Assembly: GCA_027924585.1 (NCBI GenBank)
Contig: BSBM01001441.1
Coordinates: 496,001-560,000 of the forward strand
DNA length: 64,000 nt
Direction of reading: 5' to 3'
From: Larix kaempferi
Taxonomy: Eukaryota > Streptophyta > Pinopsida > Pinales > Pinaceae
The position numbers were made by a program, and so were the translations under genes. Shown here one piece after another: positions 21,641-36,811 of the stretch (its first letter is position 1; every line of letters begins with the position of its first letter). The notes under the pieces were generated by a model. That model was given only the letters and a program-made list of their open reading frames with translations, had not been told where the DNA came from and did no database searches.

Positions 21641-23699
21641 TCAAGCCAGTCTATCTAGCCTGTTTATGAGACAGTTTATGAGTATCTGGGGAATTTTAAG
21701 GTCTCCATCTGCCCTAATATCTGCTCCTTTAACAGTCATTCTGCACAGATATCTGCTCCTTTAAATGCAGCCAGCTCTACAGCTCATTAAGGAGAAGGGA
21801 ACAGGTAACTTTAGGGAGAATAATAAAGAAATACCTTTTAATCTATTAACTATTATAAGAGCTTTGAGTACCTCATTATTTAGGTGGGTGCCTGTGAAAG
21901 TTAGCTAAACCCTGAGCTTTGCAAGGGAGATCCCTTTTGGTATTACTCCTCACTTAACTCCAAGCAGCTTGTTTGCTTCGCTAAGTACCACACCTAGAGA
22001 CCGAGAGGACCTTCAAGTCCCTACCCGATCTTTCTCTTTATACGATTTGTGGGCTAATATGTCGAGCACTAGCACCGGCATTACGAAGGCTCTTTTATAT
22101 AATACTGCTATTGTAGGTTAACTTCAGTGGGACCCACCGGGGTCATTATATACTATTTCCTATGGAGTAGAAAGTCCGGATGTTGCTATGAATCCACTGC
22201 TCTAAAAGCACGTTGATCCAAACTCGGCTTTAGAACGGAACGAAGGAGTTCCTAGTTCCCAGTCTTCAGCATAACCGAATGTTGACTGAATGATGCCTAT
22301 CGGTCTAAAAGAGTTGCTATATCCCTTCCTTGCCCTAAACCCCCTTATCCGTAGGAAGAATATACTCTGGGGCGAGTGAGAGAGAAAACCTGCTTCGATT
22401 CAAAGACCAAAAAATGCAAAACCCTTTACTCTTCTTGCCTGGCTTTATCCTATAATTAGCCTACCTACCCTACCAACCCTACCAATGTAACGAAGTCTCT
22501 CCCTACCAAAAGATTGACTATCTTAAATATTTATTATATTCTATTTGATTCAACAAAGTGTCACACTGTGCAAGTCTGATCCTTCCAAATGTATCAAAGG
22601 CGGGTGAGAGAGGGTTCCCTTAACTTTCAAAGCTACGAAAGTAGGTATATTACTTCTCGATTCTTCCAATTGCATTTATAGCAGTGACTGCAACCTTAAG
22701 TTAAGGTGAATAAGCCCGAAGACTTAACTATAAACTCCGTGATGGGCATGGCATGAGTGCTCTCGATCACTGCTAGAGCTGTGAATGGTTTACACTCTTC
22801 ACCTTAAAACCCGCGAGCATTGTACTTTGTATGAGTATGAGCCCCCTACCAAATTGACGAAGGGCTTGGCCTTCTCTTTTCAAGTAGTAACCACGAGTAA
22901 TAATGTGGTGAGCCCAATCATTATAATACTCGCAAGGAGTTATGAGTGCTTACAATCATTATAATATCCACAAGTAAGTGATGTACGCATCCATTCGTTC
23001 CCATTGGGTCGAGGGTAGACCTATGACTTAAATTATATTGCTCGGCCTATAACGGCTAGGGCATCTATATCTTTAGACATGGACATATTTCCTTCACTCA
23101 TAAATCCTTAATAGGGAAGGAATAAATACCTGGCTTGAGATCCTATGACCTACTCATCCACGAAGAGGAACTGTGATCTTCACCTTCACAATCTCGATCA
23201 TGATTAGGGTTTCAAGGTATCTAAGGTCCGTCGCTCTCATATTTACGAGTTGGTCTTCTACCGTATAGAAGCAAGCCAATTCTGTATAAAGTTCAGTAGA
23301 GAGCGCATGCTTATGGCTCGGGGCAGAGGAAGAACTACCAGCACCAGCAGGAGAGGAAGCTAGAGCACGGTAAGCATATGCAGTTGAGTCAGTTGGTTCT
23401 GCAGAAGCAGATTTGGTTGATTAAGTAGTTTATTCTTTCGATGAAGCAATCGTTATATCCAGCAGTCAATTTAGCTTTTGATATTGGCAATTCTATTGAC
23501 GATGTTATTGAAGCACCACTACCACCACCAATAGCAGTTGTTGAACCAGTAGCTCTGGATCGAGAGCCGGATGCACCAGTAAAGGCATAGCCAGTTGGAT
23601 CACCATCACTGAAAAAGGCAGAGGTAGCAGTATATGATCCACCACCATTAGTAGATTGGTTCGATTAGCAGCACCTGGCAAGCTGCACTACCAGCACTA
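21641..23699. other. Mitochondrial-like spacer, no recognised gene
   Basis: Balanced base composition with short pyrimidine runs (CCTACCTACCCTACCAACCC at about 22,459). No rRNA, ribosomal protein or respiratory gene recognised. At 23,500-23,650 a frame with proline-rich text (EAPLPPPIAVVEPVALDREP) stays open between stops but matches nothing I know. Confidence 0.35.
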
Positions 23700-23700
23700 T

Positions 23701-23774
23701 TCGAGTGGTTTAAAGCGACAGACTGTAAATCTGTTGGAGGTTTTCTACGTAGGTTCGAATCCTGCCTCTCCCAA
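23701..23774 (+). tRNA. trnY: trnY(GUA), mitochondrial type, 5' acceptor strand replaced
   Basis: TCGAGTGGTTTAAAGCG forms the D arm, GACAGACTGTAAATCTGT the anticodon arm (anticodon GTA, Tyr), followed by a long class II variable arm, TAGGTTCGAATCCTG (T arm) and CCTCTCCCA (3' acceptor strand plus discriminator). The expected 5' partner of the acceptor, GGGAGAG, is absent; the bases before the D arm are CAGCACTAT and cannot pair with CTCTCCC. The gene thus looks chimeric or truncated at its 5' end, and probably does not fold into a mature tRNA-Tyr. From D arm to 3' end it is close to the native plant mitochondrial trnY as I know it. Confidence 0.85.
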
Positions 23775-24805
23775 TACCAACCAATTTTTGGTAGCTCGAA
23801 AGATACTGGCATCGGAAGCCATTCTTAGGTCATGCTTCCTCTTCAGGGTCCACTTCAACAGAAGAGCCATGGCATTGTTTGCTCGAGGCGTTTTCTATCC
23901 GTTTAATCTCGTTTTTCTTATTTAATAAATTCCATAACCGATCGAGATGAGGACCAGAAATAGGGGGTCAAGGAGTTGGAGAACGGGCACGAAGAAGTGA
24001 CTGTCCCAAGGATTTTAGAACATATGCTATTCACATAGATTCATCTTTCTTTTTTATATTTCTGTGATGCTCTTTGAGGGGCCAGAGATATATAAAGGGC
24101 CTCGTGACAGCAACCTTCGCTATGCTGCTAACCTACAAACACCAATTATGTATGCACCTTTTATATTTATTCCCCTACAAAGAGCCTTATTATAACTGGG
24201 TTCGGGAAGATATAAAAGTATACCTACCTTACCTGAGCGTAGCGAAGGGTCCTTGTCTTATAAGTGGCACTTTAGTTTCTTTTAAAATACTGCAGGTAGG
24301 TGATTAAGGCATCATCCGTGGTGGCAGCCTCGGGGAAATTTTGCTACTAGAAGGCTGCTTGCTCGCTACTTCTATGTCGGTGGGTCGTGTTCGCGTTCAT
24401 TGACACGCCCCCACACCACACAGGGGCTTCCTGTTCGGGTTGGTTATGGGAAGTTTCGCCTCAAGCCCTCGCTCGTTTGTTCGGTTGTACCACATCCCGA
24501 ACCGAAGTCACCTGATTCACTCAAAGCGGGAATCAAATCCTTCCCCTCCTATGTAGGGAAAGCGGCTTCGCCCCAAGATAATTCGATATATATATATGAT
24601 ATGGTTATAAAGCAAGAAATATTATGAAATGCGAGCGTATTCCAATCCATTTCATCATCATACTTAAGAAATCGGAACATGAATAACTGAAGAAGCTCCA
24701 GTGCCAGGGTGGCATCGAGTGCTTGGTCCAGTAGGTAGCGCCTTCTCAGGTGAAGAAATGAAATGGAAGACTGAAGTATAATTGAAAGAGTGGGGAGAAT
24801 AGAAG
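23775..24805. other. Mitochondrial-like spacer between trnY and trnD
   Basis: Two frames (24,074-24,307 and 24,400-24,627) of 77 and 75 codons are open but unrecognised. The second ends in a TATATATATATGATATGG stretch. Plant mitochondrial spacer words such as GAGCGTAGCGAAGGG occur. No gene is supported. Confidence 0.35.
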
Positions 24806-24879
24806 GGGGAAATAGCTCAGTCGGTTAGAGTGCTGGTCTGTCACGCCAAAAGTTGCGGGTTCGAACCCTGTTTTCCCCG
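24806..24879 (+). tRNA. trnD: trnD(GUC), plant mitochondrial style
   Basis: A full cloverleaf can be drawn. Acceptor GGGGAAA pairs with TTTCCCC; D stem GCTC pairs with GAGT; the anticodon loop is CTGTCAC (anticodon GTC, Asp); the T arm is GCGGG-TTCGAAC-CCTGT with two G-U pairs; the discriminator is G. The only flaw is the top of the anticodon stem, CTGGT against GCCAA: a C-A mismatch at 27-43 and a G-U pair at 31-39. No intron, no encoded CCA. It charges aspartate for organellar translation if active. It lies about 1 kb downstream of the broken trnY on the same strand. Confidence 0.85.
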
Positions 24880-26229
24880 ATCATGCCAAGTGGAATGAAT
24901 AAGGTTGCGAGCCTCTCCCTTCCCTTTGGTCGGCCTGCCTGTAGGCTAGGCTCCTCGATCCCTCCCTACTCCCCTAACCAAAAGTAAGGTAAAGTAATAA
25001 CCGTTTAGGTAGGGAAGAACCCGGTTATTCAGTATTTGTGCCTAGATTCTTTAGAAGCCTGCCTGAGCTCTCTCTTTAGGGGGCTAAAAATAGGAGTGAT
25101 TACCTTTTTAAGGAATTAAGGGATGAAAGGATGCAAGGATTATTTCTGATAACCTTATCCGGTTCTTCAGAATTGGTGTAGGCAACTACAATATTGACAG
25201 AATTTAGGCTATCCCTTTAGCATAGCGAGTTTAGTTTATCCCTTTCCTTATAGGGTATAGATCAATCGTAGTTGCCTACACACACAAATTGCTAGCCTCC
25301 ACCAATTCTCCTATAAGTCGTAAGGGGGGGAAAAAGGTTGTCCCAACAGGCAGCAAGCGGCATCCATAAGGTAGGTGCCGATCGGGGGGTTAATGATAGG
25401 AGAAACATGAATGGAAATAAAGATCGAAGCTGGGCTGGGTTGCTTGCGGGGGGCTCTGCCTAGGAGGATCGGTTATACCTTATCTTCTGCGAAGATAAGT
25501 AAAAGGATAATATAATTAATTTGGTAAGGCTGTCAGATTTAGCAGTAATAAAAGGTTTCAATCACGTATATTGAAATTGATACTATTTAACCCCGGTTGA
25601 CCTTTCCTCCCCTATCATTTTAAGGTTTACTGCTTTCCTAACTCATTCGTTAGAAGGGTGCTTCCTGAACTCATTCGTTATAAAGGTTGACCGCTTCTCG
25701 AACTATAAGTAAGTTATTTCTCCTTAATTAAAAAGGGTTGATCAGAAGGACCTTTCTGGGTTTACTGGTGCAGTAATAACTCTATATTTTTTATCCTCAA
25801 ATTACATTGGTGTAGTCCTTCTATCTTATGTCTTTTGGGGTCTTGGGAAGTGAGTGACTCGTCTTTTTTTGGTGAGGTATAATTAGTGATTCGCCTTACT
25901 TTTAGTGGGTTAAATACAATTATGACTTGCCTATTTTGGGGAGGCTACATCTTTTTTTATAAGCATGATAAACTTATTGTTGGAACTAGTTGTCGTATCA
26001 CTTAGGTCGTAGCAGTAAAAGTAGTTGTAGATGTTGGAGTTGTCAGATAAAAAAGGTCTTTTAATTTGAAGGGGGGATACAACTGGATAAGCCGTACTGA
26101 ATAGGAAAGGGGCTCTGAGGATCTGATATGAGCTAGCTAAATGGAAGCTTAAACTAAGGGTGCTTAGAATGGTGGAATTGAGCCCATCAAATAAAGGGAA
26201 CTGCATCTGAGGCTAGATCATGGATATAT
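24880..26229. other. Mitochondrial-like spacer
   Basis: Contains repeated words such as CTCATTCGTTA (at about 25,640 and 25,668) and AGGTTGACC-like elements. It includes the stem-loop listed separately. No gene recognised on either strand. Confidence 0.35.
25479..25499. terminator. Perfect 9-bp stem-loop
   Basis: CTTATCTTC-TGC-GAAGATAAG forms a 9-bp perfect stem with a 3-nt loop. Stem-loops of this kind often stabilise the 3' ends of plant mitochondrial transcripts, but no gene lies directly upstream, so the role is uncertain. Confidence 0.35.
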
Positions 26230-28040
26230 GTACGAATCTCAACGGTGCGATGGTGAGCTGAAGTCAAGCATGTTAGAAACTACCAAGTAAAAGAGCAATG
26301 ATGTCTCTTCTTGCCTGGTCCGAGGTGACCCACCAATGATGCAAATAGGAACAAGGTAAGAAAGCAGCCTTTAGACCAATGCCCCTAGAATACATGTGCT
26401 GATGTCGATAGGGAAAGGCCCACTGGAATCAAGGTCTAATGGAACCCCTTAAAACTGACATGAGGTGCTGGATATAGTAAAGCAAATGTGACTGATTGAG
26501 GCAATAATGGACGAGGACGGCAATGAGAGATGGGCTCAAAACTTATTTTATTCAGAGACTAATGGTAAGGTTTATCTGGCAGTTACTGGAAAGCTCTAAT
26601 AGGAATAGTCAATCAAATAGGCTATGACTTATTATTACAAATAAAAGGGTAAATAGAACTGATGATCAGGAATTAAAAACCTGGATGAGGGAAACTTAAG
26701 GAGATTAAAAACTGTAAAAAACTGTATGGGGTATTGAAGCAGACAGACTCCAAGGTGTTAAAAGGGTGGCTCAACGCAGGATGCTTTGAACAAAGGCAAT
26801 GAATGATGCTGCCAAATAAGAGATGATTGAGATAAAGTACTACTAGAAAAGTACTACTAGAATGGTAGCTTTTACATTTAAAAAAAGAAAAGGTGTTAAT
26901 GCGAACAAGGAGATAGATGCCCCAAAATGTGAGCAAGTTAAACTTTGATCATGTGGAGAAAGCAAAATGGAAGCAAGCAGGGGGTGGGGACATTGATGGA
27001 AATATCCTTGGGGTAGGTGAATGGAGACATAATAATGTTCATCAATATCATAGTATGGATGAAGCAGTGGATTGCTAATGATGTGTGATTAAGTATAACA
27101 TAATATGCTAGTTGGCCATAAAGTGCTCGATAGTTTGGGATAAAAAACCAACAACATGATGAGAAGGGGCATGAGGCAATCTCTGGTATGTGGTCTATAC
27201 GAACTATCAATTGTAAAGTCAATTTGATGGCATGGGAGCCAATATGCAATAGGGTATTATTCGAGGAAACCCATGTAGGTGGAAAACTATTGCCGAGCAC
27301 GGGAAAAATGCAAGATGGATGGGTTAAGCCACGTGCCTGAACAGGTTGGGGGGACCTAAAGGTACATTCATGGATGGAAACCAAAGCAAATACAACATTA
27401 TAATAGGGAACATGCTACCTATAGGCCATTTTTAGGAATTATACCTGAAGGTGAGGCGATGAACCTGTGAAAAATGACGGATAAAAGGCTCCCGAACAGA
27501 TGATCTGCACAAATAGAAACAAGACCATGGGGTGACAGTAGTCATGAAAGTATAACTTACAGTGCATACAGCATAGAAAACTGAGCTAATGGGCTTGAGA
27601 TATGGGTAAAGCAACTTCATGGGAGAAATGGCTCCCGGGTGAAGTCATCGGAGTGCAAAACATGGGCACTAGAGCCCATGGAATTAGGGATCACTGTTTA
27701 GGTGGTTGATGGGAACGCAGTGGTAAAACCGGTCCTGCAATTGATACCATAGGTGATATAGGTTTGGCCTACGTAAGATACACCTACAGATGATGAAGTT
27801 GAAAGGGAAGGGACCATCCAAGATGAAGTAAAGGGAACACTAGGAAAGAATGGAGTACGCATGCGTACATTGGATGACAAAAATAAGGTATCATATTACA
27901 TGGAACCGACCGATGTGGAAATGTAACAAATAGACACAGAATTGAAAATCACTGATAGTAGGAGGTGACACTAACTTCGGGATAGCGTCAATTTGATGAA
28001 TGGTTGCAAGGGTATCCTGAAACTTTATAAGTTAAGGAAA
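26230..28040. other. Purine-rich plus strand, no recognised gene
   Basis: The plus strand is strikingly rich in A and G (ATGG, GGAA and AGATG words recur) while every plus frame is broken by many stops. The longest minus frame, 148 codons at 26,938-27,384, has no family signature and is probably a product of the skew. A small tandem duplication of AAAGTACTACTAGAA lies at about 26,836-26,862. The region ends where the text changes sharply near 28,040. Confidence 0.35.
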
Positions 28041-32520
<4,480 letters not shown>

Positions 32521-32638
32521 TTACCATTGCACCATTTCTTCATTATGTTATATTTCGGAAATTAAATGTAATTCAAATTAGATAAACATCTAACTTTGAA
32601 TTAGTTAAATTGCCATATTTTCATTTCAATATTGTAGA
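32521..32638. other. AT-rich junction sequence
   Basis: Transition from the atp9-bearing island to AT-rich plant-like DNA. No feature. Confidence 0.3.
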
Positions 32639-32683
32639 TACTCTATGTCAAAATAAAATAAAATAAAAATAGTCTATTTTAAT

Positions 32684-32740
<57 letters not shown>

Positions 32741-32769
32741 AATAAATTATAGGATGAGATTCAATTTGA
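32639..32769 (+). repeat. (AT)n microsatellite with conserved flanks, copy 1
   Basis: About 26 AT units (32,686-32,737). The left flank TACTCTATGTCAAAATAAAA and right flank ATTATAGGATGAGATTCAAT are shared with the microsatellite at 54,272-54,388. The repeat therefore arrived as part of a larger mobile or duplicated sequence, not by slippage alone. Confidence 0.85.
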
Positions 32770-34260
32770 AAGGTACTCATTGTCAAGAGGACCTTGACAC
32801 TAGATACACCTTTGCATAAGAGCAAGCTTCGGTTGGTCCATTGATTCAGATTCGTGGTTGCTCGAGATGCTTTGGTTACAACCTTATTTTGGTAGCATAC
32901 TTCCAACACCGATCTATTGTGAAATAAAGAAGATTGAATTTATCCTAGAAGTCCAAGTCATGTTGCTTTGTGAGCAATGATTCATATTTGGGTGTTCTCA
33001 CTCAATTTTCTTTTGGATCTATGTTTTAAACCCTATGATGTTTTGTGTGGCTCTTGATTTCTACCACTCCATAGGCAATTGATCAAGCTACTTCAAGGGT
33101 TTATGTAGGCCGATCTTACTATTTTCACTGCCTTTTTAAATGGGGATTTATGTGCTATGTGGGAATCTTTGTGGCTCTATATGTGCTCCTCATAACCATA
33201 CAATAGAGATGGTGCTTGGGAGTGCATTTTTTGTTGTTGTTGTCATTAGTTGGTTTGTGGTTTATATTTAGATGATAAAACCAAGATTTATTCCCTTGAT
33301 TATAAATGCTCATTTATGGAATTTGTAGTTTGAACTTATAAAGAGATGGGATAAAATTACTCATATTTGACTTCCATTAGTGCAGAGTGAGTTGTTATTC
33401 AGATTTGAAATCCATTTTGTAGTTTTACAAAGGGATGCTCAACCCTATACCTTTTTTGAAGTTATCTTTAAGTTTTGTGTGTATGCCAAATTTACATTTC
33501 CTAGAGGCTATATTTTATGCTTTTCAACCTTTGTGCTTATGTCAAATCCACATGAATCCCCCATGTGAAACCCATCACCAAGCAATCATTCAATATGTAG
33601 TGGAAACTCTTCTATGATCAACCCTGACAAAGTCTGTGTATCGTAACATGTCATTTAAATGTACATGCTTTATCATGGGGGAGTTGGTATATGGTTTGTG
33701 TGTGAAGGAGGAGAGTTGGTTCTAAAACCATTGGTTGTGGTGTTTGGCCAAATCAGAAAAAATTTCGAGTTTATTTTTCTCAGCTCTTTGACATGTTTTG
33801 ATAATTTAATGTATTTTAGAGGTTATTGGATTTTTTTTTCCATAATGCTTAATTGGAGCTTCTATTTGACATTCAATTTGAGACATTGTGAAAAGCATTT
33901 TTCTCATTTCCAATGAGTGGTTGCATGCCACCCTAATTTGCCTCTTTGGGATTGTTGTTTTTTCCCATTGTATGAATAAATGTGATGATTCCTCACTTGT
34001 ACATGAGTACCACAATGGCCTTGTTTTTCGGGACACATATCGAGGATTTTTTCCATGATGATCTTTATTTATGGTACCTCTCACTCTGCACCTTTGGGTA
34101 GTGGATTGTGGTCCACTCGTCCAGATAGTATTACAATGTTACCAGGCATCTGTCTCCATAATTTGACCAAACTTGTTTTGCAATCACTTGGGGCTAGCCA
34201 CTTTCAAATGTTTTTTGCTTAGGTTGTTTCACATCATTGCCACCTTTAGCTCATACCTCT
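32770..34260. other. AT-rich stretch, no recognised gene
   Basis: Several short frames occur but none carries a recognisable domain. The text resembles decayed retroelement DNA. It ends at the TG of the gypsy-type LTR. Confidence 0.3.
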
Positions 34261-36356
34261 TGTAATGCCCCATTTTGACTTAGGCAACTAAACTACATTT
34301 TGACCTATTGTATCTCTTTACTTATTATCCATTAACCTCTCTTGTATTGAAAAAACTATATATGTGTACATTATGGACTTAGTGATATAAGGAAGTTGTG
34401 TATAAATTTTACTGGTTATGTTGTGAATGACAAAAGTAGTATGATGTCCCTCTAGCATGCTAAGTTAGATAGATAAATGTGGTACATGGATACCAATTTA
34501 TGATATGTTTGGCAATAAAACATTGAGTAGCATGCACATGGTAAATATATCATCTTATTTACATAGCTCATCAGTAAATAACATGATAATCACTAGTAAA
34601 CCATGATAAGGTTATGGACAATCATGTGTTTAGTAACTAGCCCACAGGTTAAATGGGCCAAGTGATAGCCAAATAATTATGATACTAATGTGACGCAAAT
34701 GGCATGGATTTCAAAAGAGTATTGGTATGCTAGTAAACCATTATTTTGATATTATTATTGGTTTGAAATGCAATGCTATGATGTGTGAGAAAGTGCAGTT
34801 TTTTCAAGAAGCACATTTTCCCAAACTCGTTATTCGATGATATGGTTCAAATAACAACAACAACAACTTAGTATGAAAATTAATAGGATGTTGACCCTAG
34901 TTTTATTAGGAGGGGTGGAGGTATTACCCATCATTGATCCTCCAAAACTTTGATTCATGGGAGGGTTGTGCTAAGTCACGCTCCCCAAGTTGTGTGATGA
35001 TGAGTATCGCTCACTTGTTGGGGAAGCTTGGTTGATATGATCGACAAGTTCAGCTTATGGGTTCTATATGGGGTTAGGTCAATATAGTTGATGCCTTATC
35101 ATATTCCAGCAATGGAAATGATAGGATGTGCGAGATGGAAATAGGTTAGGGAGGAAAGATGGTTTAGACTAGTTTAAAATGTTGTTGGGAGTTATTTATG
35201 ACAACCTAGTTACTCGTGTGTCAAAACTCTTGTTTTATTCATGTGTGATGATCTCAATATGTTGTACAGTTCATGTTGTATGGTTGTGATCATCTAGTTA
35301 GTGAGATTGTTAGATGTTGTGATTACTTATTGTTGTCTTACATGTTTGGATGAGAGAATACACGAACTATGCATTAGAGGATGTGATTTCTTACCATTAG
35401 TACATGCACAACATTTGTATGCACTAGCTTCTCATACATACGTTGCACATTTGCACTAGTATTATTTCAAATATAGATTTACTATTAAATTTAATTTTTT
35501 TTAATTAATGTGCATTGCGTTAATACAAGTTTTGATCTAAAAATAGGTTATGTTTAACTATTAAATCAAAGTGCATTTTATTTTTGGATATAAATTTGGC
35601 TTCATTTCATTAGCATAAGAAATGACTCATAAGATTTTACCAACCTTGAAATGATTAGATTTGATCTATTAGGTGAAATGTTAGTTTAATTAAAGTTATG
35701 GATAGGATTGTACTTTATTATTATTATTATTATCCTTTCTTAAAAAAGGGGCAGCACTCCTCCCGAACAAAGGAGATGGTGGGAAGTTCTTAAGGGATTT
35801 TGGGAAGATGGAAAGGGGGGGAGTGCTACTTGGAAAACTTATAGAAATCTAGAAGGAAGAGGGAAATGAGTGGGAAAACCAAATCTAAACTAGAGGGGTT
35901 GGATTGAGAAGTTGGGATATTTCCCAAGGTATTTTGTTTAGTCTTGTTTTTTTGTTGTTAATACCACCGATACCGACTAGGAAACTGATAGGTTTCCTAG
36001 AGATAGAGAGATGGATAGGCTACTCCTAGTTGGTTGGGAGGTAAATCCCAGTTGGGGCATATTAGACTGGACTATTGCAAAGAAGGATTTGATTGGATTG
36101 CTAATTTAGTTAGATTATTGAGGTAATCTATTGATTTTTTATCCTGTTCAATTCAATTATAATTTTAATTGCAGTAGTAGCAAATCATGGTTAGAACATA
36201 TATAGTAGAGAATTATTGCAAATTGTAATAAGAAATTTAGAAATTATTCCTTCAAATTTATTTTACTAACAAATGGAATTCATAATGATGATTATGCAAA
36301 GCTAATGAGTTAGATAAATTTATTTTATAAACACCCTTTAGGAAAGGGGTGTTATA
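34261..36356 (+). repeat. Ty3/gypsy-type LTR, about 2.1 kb
   Basis: Begins TGTAATGCCCC and ends GGGGTGTTATA: the inverted terminal words typical of plant gypsy LTRs (TGTAACACCCC ... GGGGTGTTACA). A primer-binding site follows two bases later. The interior is AT-rich and non-coding, with an (ATT)n run near 35,720. No matching 3' LTR is seen in the window, so this is a 5' LTR with leader whose element is decayed or truncated. Confidence 0.7.
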
Positions 36357-36468
36357 GATGGTATCAGAGCTCTAGTTCAAACTCTTCATTAGATAAATTT
36401 ATTTTATAAACACCCTTTAGGAAAGGGGTGTTATAGATGGTATCAGAGCTCTAGTTCAAACTCTGGAG
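36311..36468 (+). repeat. 79-bp tandem duplication covering LTR end and primer-binding site
   Basis: Two copies, 36,311-36,389 and 36,390-36,468, are nearly identical. Each contains AGGAAAGGGGTGTTATAGA and TGGTATCAGAGC, a perfect initiator tRNA-Met primer-binding site (36,359-36,370 and 36,438-36,449). The element therefore has two consecutive primer sites. Confidence 0.9.
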
Positions 36469-36605
36469 CCATAAGTCCCTACCTTAAACATACAAATTAT
36501 AGAACTCAATTATTAAGTAGATTGAAATTTCTAGAATATAAATTTTATTGAGAGGGCAAGCTTGATAAGATGCCTAAAATTTAAGATAAATAGAAGTACA
36601 ATACC

Positions 36606-36811
36606 GAAATGGAATTGAGGTCCATACCAAAGCTCAAAAGAAAGAGCAACAAGTCTATACAAAATCCTATGAGAAATGCTAATTTAAGGTTTTAAATTGA
36701 TGTTGATAGAAATGGAATTGAGGTCCATACCAAAGCTCAAAAGAAAGAGCAACAAGTCTATACAAAATCCTATGAGAAATGCTAATTTAAGGTTTTAAAT
36801 TGATGTTGATA
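36606..36811 (+). repeat. 103-bp tandem duplication
   Basis: GAAATGGAATTGAGGTCCAT starts at 36,606 and again at 36,709. The two 103-bp copies, ending TTAAATTGATGTTGATA, appear identical. They lie in the presumed leader of the gypsy element. Confidence 0.92.

Noticed and set aside
23500-23660. Proline-rich open segment upstream of trnY
   Set aside because: Bounded by stops with no start or recognisable family; could be a decayed gene but this cannot be supported.
24074-24627. Two frames of 77 and 75 codons between trnY and trnD
   Set aside because: No similarity to known mitochondrial proteins that I can name, and the second ends in a low-complexity TA run.
26938-27384. 148-codon minus-strand reading frame
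   Set aside because: No domain or motif. The plus-strand purine skew removes stops from the minus strand by chance.
34854-34870. (AAC)n run as a possible SINE tail
   Set aside because: No tRNA-like A and B boxes are found at a suitable distance on either strand.
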